DNA from: Chlamydiota bacterium
Lineage (GTDB): Bacteria > Chlamydiota > Chlamydiia > Chlamydiales > Rhabdochlamydiaceae
Direction: 5' to 3'
Assembly: GCA_016866585.1 (NCBI GenBank)
Contig: VGMB01000120.1
Span: forward strand, 1 to 5,496
Length of the DNA: 5,496 nt
The position numbers and the translations under genes were made by a program. The notes beneath the pieces are model-generated. The model was not told the origin of the DNA. It saw nothing but the letters and a program-made list of their open reading frames with translations, and made no database searches. Numbering within the stretch: position 1 is the first letter of the stretch; the number at the start of each line of letters is the position of its first letter. Shown here piece after piece: positions 1 to 5,058 of this stretch.

Positions 1-526
1 GAAATCTATGATAGTCTGTCGGACAAAGCCTCGCTATTAACATGGATCCATTTTCATATTTTTTCGCCAAATTTTCATCTTTTAATAGCTCTGGTAATGA
101 AAATTTGCTCCCCTTTACAAGAAAACCATCACAATTGGAAATATCCGAATAAAACATATATCTTGCATCAGCAGGAAGCACCGCCACGTTGTCTCCAGAA
201 GCGATAGGTCTTGCCTCCGGTTTTAACCTACGAACAAAAAAATCATTAAAACATTTATACGAATCGATCTCATCTAAAAATTCAGATTCATCCATTTGGA
301 ATTTCTTAACAAAAGGAGCTATCTTACATTTGGATAATGATGATTTTTGAAGAGCTCCATAAAGATGAGAAAAAACGGAAGAGTCACATACGATGGGCTT
401 TAGCAGCAATCGTGCTAATATAGACATGGGACCTGATCCATACATCATCTCTATAAACTCTTCTCCATACACCTGCTCAATATTTTTTTTCTTAGAGACG
501 CGGTCGATATAATAGATGTCAGACAT
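1..526 (-). CDS. psd: Phosphatidylserine decarboxylase, N-terminal part (runs off left edge)
   Basis: Psd decarboxylates phosphatidylserine to phosphatidylethanolamine, the last step of PE synthesis, at the inner face of the cytoplasmic membrane. The visible 175 codons start at ATG 524-526 and stay open to base 1. Family hallmarks are visible in order: MDESEF (residues 78-83), the strongly conserved NDFFVRRLKPEARPI (94-108), PAD (118-120, where the Asp corresponds to the catalytic Asp of the D-H-S triad), KFSLPELLKD (141-150), and RLCPTDYHRF (166-175). The window ends just before the expected second His of the YHRxH motif, and the C-terminal LGST-type self-cleavage site that forms the pyruvoyl group lies outside. 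The Gly usually following PAD is Ala here. The start is supported by AAGGAG 11 nt upstream, and the gene follows the 133-codon frame by only 15 nt. The N-terminal layout resembles what I recall of chlamydial Psd. Identity is secure; completeness cannot be judged. Confidence 0.94.
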   Translation of the reverse strand, partial: MSDIYYIDRVSKKKNIEQVYGEEFIEMMYGSGPMSILARLLLKPIVCDSSVFSHLYGALQKSSLSKCKIAPFVKKFQMDESEFLDEIDSYKCFNDFFVRRLKPEARPIASGDNVAVLPADARYMFYSDISNCDGFLVKGSKFSLPELLKDENLAKKYENGSMLIARLCPTDYHRF

Positions 527-537
527 AGTGCTACTTA

Positions 538-543
538 CTCCTT
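538..543 (-). promoter_or_regulatory. Shine-Dalgarno site of psd overlapping upstream stop codon
   Basis: Reading leftward, TAAGGAG begins with the TAA stop (544-542) of the upstream 133-codon gene and forms the psd ribosome-binding site, 11 nt before the psd ATG. The stop/SD overlap means ribosomes finishing the upstream gene end on the psd initiation region. This is seen directly; translational coupling is an inference from it. Confidence 0.75.
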
Positions 544-943
544 ATTGTGGGCGTATAGGTCGACTTTTTTCAGCTAAAGAAGAAAAAAACATAAGTTCTT
601 CTATGTAGTCGAATGAAAACAAGTAAGCTAACTTTTCTTCATCGATCATACCAAGGATCTCTTTTGCCGTCGACACCATCAAATTCGCATGTTTTAAGGT
701 CTTATTACCATTCATAAAAGCTGCTTTTTGAATACGAAACTGGATGATTTGATCTTTTAGGTCCTTCTGACGCTCTAACTTTTTTTGCTGGATAGAGATA
801 AGCTGAGCGATAGCCGACAGTTCATCAGCTTTTATATCGGGTGCTTTTTCTTCTAAGTTAACCGTCATTTCTGATTGTAATAGAATGGGTTGTAAAAAAA
901 ACAGAGAAAAAAAGACAGCGCAGGGCAAGGCTATTTTTTTCAT
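542..943 (-). CDS. Small exported helical protein of unknown function, upstream of psd
   Basis: I do not recognise this 133-residue protein. Residues 1-24 look like a Sec signal peptide: Lys-Lys after Met, then a hydrophobic core (about 4-22) rich in Phe and Leu. A cleavage near LLQSEM is plausible. No lipobox Cys sits there; the only Cys is residue 8, inside the core. The mature part is charged and helical-looking. Residues 40-75 (rich in Gln, Lys, Ile and Leu, including QQKKLERQKDLKDQ) may form a coiled coil. Residues 98-126 contain a Phe-rich amphipathic stretch (AYLFSFDYIEELMFFSSL), and the tail is PIRPQ. The ATG at 941-943 is preceded by a weak AAAAGG 11 nt away. The gene sits 15 nt from psd and is probably cotranscribed. 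It could be a periplasmic or envelope protein, or a lineage-specific secreted factor. A gene is likely because of the signal peptide, the tight spacing and the coupled RBS; its function is unknown. Confidence 0.8.
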   Translation of the reverse strand: MKKIALPCAVFFSLFFLQPILLQSEMTVNLEEKAPDIKADELSAIAQLISIQQKKLERQKDLKDQIIQFRIQKAAFMNGNKTLKHANLMVSTAKEILGMIDEEKLAYLFSFDYIEELMFFSSLAEKSRPIRPQ

Positions 944-958
944 GAAAAATCGAACCTT

Positions 959-1033
959 TTACTTTTTAGAATTTGGCTTACTATTGTTGGTAAGTGATTT
1001 TTTTATGAGAACCAGAATTAAACTTAAAGACAA
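959..1033 (-). CDS. Possible 24-residue hydrophobic/cationic small protein (TTG start)
   Basis: A short leftward frame starts at TTG 1033-1031 and ends at TAA 961-959. A near-perfect Shine-Dalgarno sequence, AAAGGAGG (1045-1038), lies 4 nt upstream of the TTG. The deduced peptide begins MSLSLILVLIKK, a short hydrophobic run of about 9 residues, and then becomes polar and basic, ending NSKK with five Lys in total after the hydrophobic part. It resembles small membrane-associated peptides, but the hydrophobic stretch is too short for a confident membrane span. Its TAA runs into AAAAGG, the weak RBS of the 133-codon gene, so it could be the coupled first cistron of the psd cluster. Against it: non-ATG start, very short, tight SD spacing, and AT-rich DNA gives hydrophobic codons by chance. 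An in-frame stop (1057-1055) rules out a longer N-terminus. Confidence 0.38.
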   Translation of the reverse strand: MSLSLILVLIKKSLTNNSKPNSKK

Positions 1034-1037
1034 AACT

Positions 1038-1045
1038 CCTCCTTT
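1038..1045 (-). promoter_or_regulatory. Near-perfect Shine-Dalgarno sequence (AAAGGAGG)
   Basis: On the reverse strand the octamer AAAGGAGG matches the 16S rRNA 3' end better than the RBS of any annotated gene here. It lies 95 nt from the ATG of the 133-codon gene, so it cannot serve that start. The nearest usable start is the TTG at 1033-1031. The match is seen directly; its use as a ribosome-binding site is inferred. Confidence 0.5.
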
Positions 1046-1065
1046 AAATTTTTTTTACGGTTAAA

Positions 1066-1116
1066 CACAGTGAAACTGTACGAATAGAGCCGAAGTAGCT
1101 AAAGCTCCCCGTACAG
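1066..1116. repeat. Nested inverted repeat in the divergent intergenic region
   Basis: CTGTACG (1076-1082) pairs with CGTACAG (1110-1116), and inside it GAGC (1087-1090) pairs with GCTC (1104-1107), leaving a 13-nt loop. A smaller overlapping inverted repeat, ACAGT/ACTGT (1067-1071 and 1075-1079, 3-nt loop), would compete with the outer stem. If transcribed leftward, it would lie just upstream of the AAAGGAGG site and could form mutually exclusive folds. It contains a locally GC-richer island (about 1087-1117) in otherwise A/T-rich DNA. No known riboswitch or RNA family is recognised. It could also be an operator. Confidence 0.5.
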
Positions 1117-1129
1117 CCAAAAATACTCG

Positions 1130-1162
1130 AAGCTTTTCATGCAAAAAAAATTTGAAAAGCTT
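1130..1162. repeat. 10-bp perfect inverted repeat (AAGCTTTTCA / TGAAAAGCTT)
   Basis: The arms at 1130-1139 and 1153-1162 are exact reverse complements, separated by 13 nt that include an A8 run (1143-1150). Read leftward, the second arm is followed within about 6 nt by a T5 run (CGAGTATTTTT), so it could act as a weak leftward terminator or attenuator upstream of the psd cluster. Read rightward there is no T tract. It could alternatively be a protein-binding operator. The repeat is certain; the role is not. Confidence 0.5.
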
Positions 1163-1190
1163 GGGTCGACATAAAAAAGATTAATCATTC

Positions 1191-1227
1191 TGAAATAGCA
1201 ATTTATTTCAAAAAAAGAGTTTTTTTT
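1191..1227. repeat. 7-bp hairpin followed by A7/T8 snapback tract
   Basis: TGAAATA (1191-1197) pairs with TATTTCA (1204-1210) around a 6-nt loop. It is directly followed by an A7 run (1210-1216), GAG, and a T8 run (1220-1227), which can themselves snap back. On the rightward strand this ends in eight T, so it has some terminator character, but no gene reads rightward into it. It may simply be A/T-tract DNA that bends the region upstream of the secA promoter. Nothing else gene-like was seen in the non-coding stretch 1034-1320. Confidence 0.35.
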
Positions 1228-1283
1228 GGTGCCGCATCGATTCAATTTATTTCTATCCAAATAGACCCGTATTGTTGTTTACT

Positions 1284-1312
1284 TTGATTTTTTCAAGAAT
1301 TTAAGGTAGAAT
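1284..1312 (+). promoter_or_regulatory. Predicted sigma70-type (chlamydial sigma66) promoter of secA
   Basis: TTGATT (1284-1289) and TAGAAT (1307-1312) are separated by exactly 17 bp, with 4 and 5 of 6 consensus matches respectively. Transcription would begin near 1318-1320, giving secA an untranslated leader of about 90 nt. It is the best promoter match I find upstream of secA. No comparably good promoter was found for the leftward cluster. Confidence 0.6.
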
Positions 1313-1327
1313 AGTACATTGTGGTTC

Positions 1328-1368
1328 TAGGATTAATTTTATCTGGCGTTAAATTATATTTTATCCTA
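1328..1368 (+). promoter_or_regulatory. Stem-loop in the secA 5' leader
   Basis: TAGGAT (1328-1333) pairs with ATCCTA (1363-1368), and TAATTT (1334-1339) pairs with AAATTA (1351-1356). The two 6-bp stems stack with a 6-nt one-sided bulge and an 11-nt loop. It would form at the start of the predicted transcript and does not include the ribosome-binding site at 1396-1400. The stems are mostly A-U, so the structure may be marginal. No known leader RNA is recognised. Confidence 0.35.
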
Positions 1369-1395
1369 AATCACTTAATTTCTTTACACACCATT

Positions 1396-1400
1396 AAGGA
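1396..1400 (+). promoter_or_regulatory. secA ribosome-binding site
   Basis: AAGGA lies 8 nt upstream of the ATG at 1409-1411, an optimal distance, and it decides the start. A second purine run, CAGGAA (1403-1408), abuts the ATG and is too close to be the main site. Confidence 0.75.
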
Positions 1401-1408
1401 AGCAGGAA

Positions 1409-4366
1409 ATGGCCAGCATAATAAAAAAGATTTTTGGCACAGCACAATCACGCCTTCTAAGAAAGTACGGCAAAATCGTAAAGCAAATCAACCTTATCGA
1501 CGAGCAATACAAACTCTTAACCGACCAGCAACTCAGAGCCAAAACGCAAGAATTCAAAGAAAGAATAGCAAGTGGAGAATCTCTCGACCAACTTCTTCCC
1601 GAGGCCTATGCTACAGTAAAAAATGCATGTAGACGTCTTTGCGGCACAGAGGTTCACGTGTCAGGATATACCCAGAAATGGGATATGGTTCCTTATGATG
1701 TGCAGATGCTCGGCGGAATAGCCATGCACTATGGGGCGATTTCTGAAATGCAGACTGGTGAAGGAAAAACTCTCACGGCATCAATGCCTTTATACCTAAA
1801 CTCTCTAACAGGGAAACCCACCCATCTAATCACAGTTAACGACTACCTAGCACAAAGGGATTGTGACTGGACAGGCGCTATTTTCCGCTGGCTAGGCCTA
1901 TCGGCAAGCGCTCTAACGAACGCAACGCCTCACCATTTAAGAAAGCAAGTATATTCCTCGGATATTGTTTACGGAACTGCATCAGAGTTTGGTTTTGACT
2001 ATCTAAGAGATAACTCGATGGCACAATCTATGCAAGATCAATGCCAAAGAGGGCATTATTTTGCAATTGTCGATGAAATCGATTCTATATTAATCGATGA
2101 AGCAAGGACTCCTCTAATAATTTCAGGCCCTTCTGGAAATTCTAGACAAATGTATGATGAGTTAAAAGAGGATGTTTCAAATTTAGTCAGAATCCAAAGG
2201 GACTTATGCTCTAAAATAGCAACTGACGCAAAAAAAACCTTAGATAAGTTACAAGACATCTACGCTGCTGATTCAAAGGTAAAGCCTACGAAAGAGCAAG
2301 ATGAAGAAAGGCTACAGGCTTTGAAGAACCTATGGCTTGTTAGCAAAGGTATGCCACAAACTAAGATTCTTAAAAGAATCAAAGAAGATCCCGATCTAAG
2401 AGCTGAGCTAGAAAAGTGGGAAACATACTTCTATGCTGAGCCCAACTCTGATGAGAGGCACAAGTTTCTATCAGAACTTTTCATTATTGTAGATGAAAGA
2501 GCAAGTGAATACGAGCTTACTGATAAAGGAATTCACAGCTGGATGAAAACATCCGAAGGGAAAACATCAGGAAATGATTTTCTGATGTTAGATCTCGGCT
2601 ATGAATATGCTTTGATCGATACAAATCCAGACCTTAGCGAACAAGAAAAAGTTCAAGAAAAAGTAAAGCTCCGCGAAGAAGATGCTAGTAGAAAAGAAAG
2701 ATCTCACAACCTAAGACAAATGCTGAGAGCTCATCTTCTTATGGAAAAAGATGTAGACTACATCATAGAAGATGACAAAATTGTTATCATAGATGAAAAC
2801 ACAGGAAGGCCGCAAGCAGGGCGCCGTTTCTCAGATGGTCTACACCAAGCTATCGAAGCAAAAGAAGGGGTAGCGATTCAAGGCGAAACACAGACCTATG
2901 CAACAATTACTCTTCAAAATTATTTTAGGCTCTATACCAAGCTAGCTGGAATGACAGGAACTGCTATGACAGAAGCTAATGAGTTTAAGGAGATTTACAA
3001 ATTAGAAGTCGTCGCCATACCTACTCATAAAACAAACAAGAGAGTAGACTACGATGATGAGATCTACATGACAGAGCGTGAAAAATATAACGCACTAATA
3101 AGAGATATTGAAGAAATCCATAAAACAGGACGACCTATCCTTATTGGAACTGAATCTGTTGATGTATCAGAAAAACTATCAAGGATACTTAGGCAAAAAA
3201 AGCTCGAGCACACAGTACTTAACGCTAAAAATCACGAGAGAGAAGCAGAGATCGTAGCTGAAGCTGGCACAAGGGGAGCTATCACAGTTGCTACCAACAT
3301 GGCTGGAAGAGGAACCGACATTAAACTTAAACCGGATGTGGCGAGCCTGGGTGGATTACATGTCATCGGTACAACAAGACACCAATCAAGACGTATCGAT
3401 CGTCAGCTTCGCGGACGTTGCGCTCGACTTGGAGATCCTGGATCGTCTAAGTTTTATGTTTCTTTTGAAGATTCATTAATGAGGTTATTCACCTCTCCTA
3501 AGGTCACAGGATTTCTACAAAGATTCCGTCCTCCAGAAGGAGAAGCTATAAGCGCTAAAATCTTAAATAAATCGATAGAGACTGCACAAAAAAGAGTAGA
3601 GCAACGCAACTACACCATGCGTAAACACACTCTTGAGTATGATGATGTAATGAATAAGCAAAGAGCTGAAATTTATTCATTTAGAAACGAAGTACTATCA
3701 ACAGAAGACAGTATATCTGTAGCCAAAGAGATACTAGAAAACGTCTGCTTACAGATGGGAACAAAGCTACTTCTGCCAGCAAACTTAAGCTCTGGAATAG
3801 AAAAGTATAGCGATTGGGTTATGAACAACTTCCCAGTAACCCTTGATAAAGAAGCTTTAAGTTCAAAAGAACAAAAAGCTGAGGATATCGAGGATATGGC
3901 GATTGAGCAAGTGCTTCATTCGTTTGAAACAAAAATCAAACGAGAGCTTTCAACGATATCAAAAATACAAGAACTTATGCCCGAAGCAGCGCCTCAGGCT
4001 CCTGCTGCTGCTATTTTAAATGAAATCGTGCGAAGCATACTTATTAGAAATATAGATAAGTATTGGCAAGAGCATCTTTTAAATATAGACCATCTACGTG
4101 CTGAAGTTCACTTAAGAGTCGTAGGACAAAAAGATCCTCTTCTTGAATTCAAGCATGAAGCATTTGCTTTATTTGATCAATTCAGTTTAAAGATCAAAGT
4201 GGAAATAGCACATGCCATGTTCAAATTTGAAATGATGCCTCCACCACAACCAGTGGAAGAAGCTCCAAAGCCAACTCCTCAAGCAAGACTATTCAATACA
4301 GCTTTTAGTCTAGATAATCTGGTACTAGAGGAAGAAGAAGAAGTTGCTACTTTAGAAAAAGATTAA
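1409..4366 (+). CDS. secA: Protein translocase subunit SecA (chlamydial type)
   Basis: SecA is the ATPase motor that pushes unfolded preproteins through SecYEG at the cytoplasmic membrane. The 985-residue protein is complete. NBD1 contains the conserved block WDMVPYDVQMLGGIAMH (91-107), Walker A QTGEGKT (115-121), TVNDYLAQRD (142-151), YGTASEFGFDYLRDN (188-202) and Walker B VDEIDSILIDEARTPLI (221-237). The preprotein cross-linking region and a lineage-specific insertion occupy roughly 245-435. Then come GRRFSDGLHQAIEAKEG (471-487), LAGMTGTA (512-519), and NBD2 with VATNMAGRGTDIKL (627-640) and HQSRRIDRQLRGR (658-670). The scaffold/wing region has HTLEYDDVMNKQR (740-752) and GQKDPLLEFKHEA (906-918). 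It is longer than E. coli SecA (901) and close to C. trachomatis SecA (about 969 as I recall). The tail (941-985) is Pro-rich then acidic (EEEEE) and lacks the Cys-rich zinc/SecB-binding motif. It has its own promoter and RBS, and a hairpin follows the stop. Confidence 0.98.
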   Translation: MASIIKKIFGTAQSRLLRKYGKIVKQINLIDEQYKLLTDQQLRAKTQEFKERIASGESLDQLLPEAYATVKNACRRLCGTEVHVSGYTQKWDMVPYDVQMLGGIAMHYGAISEMQTGEGKTLTASMPLYLNSLTGKPTHLITVNDYLAQRDCDWTGAIFRWLGLSASALTNATPHHLRKQVYSSDIVYGTASEFGFDYLRDNSMAQSMQDQCQRGHYFAIVDEIDSILIDEARTPLIISGPSGNSRQMYDELKEDVSNLVRIQRDLCSKIATDAKKTLDKLQDIYAADSKVKPTKEQDEERLQALKNLWLVSKGMPQTKILKRIKEDPDLRAELEKWETYFYAEPNSDERHKFLSELFIIVDERASEYELTDKGIHSWMKTSEGKTSGNDFLMLDLGYEYALIDTNPDLSEQEKVQEKVKLREEDASRKERSHNLRQMLRAHLLMEKDVDYIIEDDKIVIIDENTGRPQAGRRFSDGLHQAIEAKEGVAIQGETQTYATITLQNYFRLYTKLAGMTGTAMTEANEFKEIYKLEVVAIPTHKTNKRVDYDDEIYMTEREKYNALIRDIEEIHKTGRPILIGTESVDVSEKLSRILRQKKLEHTVLNAKNHEREAEIVAEAGTRGAITVATNMAGRGTDIKLKPDVASLGGLHVIGTTRHQSRRIDRQLRGRCARLGDPGSSKFYVSFEDSLMRLFTSPKVTGFLQRFRPPEGEAISAKILNKSIETAQKRVEQRNYTMRKHTLEYDDVMNKQRAEIYSFRNEVLSTEDSISVAKEILENVCLQMGTKLLLPANLSSGIEKYSDWVMNNFPVTLDKEALSSKEQKAEDIEDMAIEQVLHSFETKIKRELSTISKIQELMPEAAPQAPAAAILNEIVRSILIRNIDKYWQEHLLNIDHLRAEVHLRVVGQKDPLLEFKHEAFALFDQFSLKIKVEIAHAMFKFEMMPPPQPVEEAPKPTPQARLFNTAFSLDNLVLEEEEEVATLEKD

Positions 4367-4371
4367 TCGAT

Positions 4372-4406
4372 TAAGAGGCCACCTTGAATAGAGAGGTGGC
4401 CTCTTA
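4372..4406. terminator. Bidirectional hairpin between convergent genes
   Basis: A perfect 13-bp stem, TAAGAGGCCACCT (4372-4384) with AGGTGGCCTCTTA (4394-4406), has a 9-nt loop. It starts 5 nt after the secA stop and ends 3 nt before the stop codon of the convergent zinc-ribbon gene, so it can serve both strands. Neither side has a real uridine tract (TCATTAACC rightward, ATCGATTAATC leftward), so it may terminate imperfectly or mainly protect mRNA 3' ends. Position and symmetry make a terminator role likely. Confidence 0.82.
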
Positions 4407-4409
4407 TCA

Positions 4410-4949
4410 TTAACCTTCTTTACAGTCGTTGGCTTTCTTATATCCGAGTAAAATAACTGGCACAGAAATAAGAAAATATACAAACCAATACTTACTCTGC
4501 CATTCTAGACGCAACACCCCGTTTTCAGAAAAAAAGAACTGCAAAAGACCTATTATAAGAAGGTTGCCTCCAAGAAGCAGCATTAATAGGGGCATAAAGC
4601 TACTTTTTCCCGGCTCCCTCTCTTGTATTGGATCAACAGGAGTGGTTTGAGAGTGGTTAAACTTACCTAAAGCAGCATGTAGCTGATTATCTTGAGACTC
4701 TCTTAAAATAGGTTTGGGTTTATTTTTATCTTTATCGTTTTTCATATCATTCGCGCTCATGTTTGAATACGGAGGGGCATACAAAGAAGATAGACTATCC
4801 TGGATACTCTGATGGTCAAATGCAGGAGAAGGAGCTGCCATCTCTTGCGAGAGAACAACTTTAGATCCGCAATATAAACATTCTTGGGCCTCTACGGGTA
4901 TTCTTCCGTCACAGTTTGTGCAAATTTTTTGACGATCAGCAGGTTTCAT
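4410..4949 (-). CDS. Zinc-ribbon protein with two C-terminal membrane segments
   Basis: I do not recognise a named family. The 179-residue protein starts with a compact zinc ribbon, CTNC (10-13) and CLYC (24-27), four Cys able to bind one zinc ion, in the style of double-CxxC 'zinc-ribbon' N-termini found on many bacterial membrane proteins. Residues 33-115 are a polar, low-complexity linker with Ser, Pro, Asn and a Lys/Asp-rich patch (KNDKDKNKPKPILR, 70-83). Two hydrophobic segments follow: about 118-140 (FMPLLMLLLGGNLLIIGLLQFFF starts at 118) and about 154-170 (YWFVYFLISVPVILLGY), so the ribbon and the basic tail KKANDCKEG are probably both cytoplasmic. The ATG at 4947-4949 has GAGGA 4 nt upstream. 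It lies 109 nt after the hydrolase gene on the same strand and converges with secA. Its role is unknown; a membrane-tethered binding or regulatory protein is one possibility. Confidence 0.85.
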   Translation of the reverse strand: MKPADRQKICTNCDGRIPVEAQECLYCGSKVVLSQEMAAPSPAFDHQSIQDSLSSLYAPPYSNMSANDMKNDKDKNKPKPILRESQDNQLHAALGKFNHSQTTPVDPIQEREPGKSSFMPLLMLLLGGNLLIIGLLQFFFSENGVLRLEWQSKYWFVYFLISVPVILLGYKKANDCKEG

Positions 4950-4953
4950 ATCT

Positions 4954-4958
4954 TCCTC
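4954..4958 (-). promoter_or_regulatory. Ribosome-binding site of the zinc-ribbon gene
   Basis: GAGGA lies 4 nt before the ATG (4947-4949), with GAGGAAGAT leading directly into the start codon. The short spacing matches that of the proposed small ORF at 959-1033. In the 109-nt gap upstream (4950-5058) I see only a weak leftward -10-like TATAAG (5007-5002) with a poor -35, and no convincing terminator after the hydrolase gene. Confidence 0.5.
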
Positions 4959-5058
4959 AACTCTTTACTAGCAACACTTGAAAATTGCATGCTTATCAAG
5001 GCTTATAGTGTCATAATAACGGCAAAAGTTTCTATCATTTTTTAAGTCTGAGAGGATA

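Noticed and set aside
1130..1162. Strong intrinsic terminator
   Set aside because: The 10-bp inverted repeat is perfect, but it has no T tract rightward, only a displaced T5 leftward, and no gene in the window ends upstream of it.
1191..1227. Rightward terminator at the T8 run
   Set aside because: The stem is all but free of GC pairs, and no rightward gene precedes it; kept only as an inverted repeat/A-tract.
1321..1632. 103-codon rightward frame overlapping the secA start
   Set aside because: From 1409 onward it is a +1 shadow of secA, with a composition (Arg, Ser, Asn, Lys) typical of an out-of-frame reading and no RBS before the GTG. Only the first part is kept, as a low-interest leader-peptide idea.
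2056..2259. 67-codon leftward frame inside secA
   Set aside because: It lies antisense to the well-conserved Walker B region of secA, with no RBS and no recognisable protein features; shadow frame.
3288..3479. 63-codon rightward frame inside secA
   Set aside because: It overlaps the highly conserved NBD2 motifs of secA in another frame; shadow frame.
4429..4650. 73-codon rightward frame opposite the zinc-ribbon gene
   Set aside because: It is antisense to the membrane segments of the zinc-ribbon protein and has no supporting RBS or family features.
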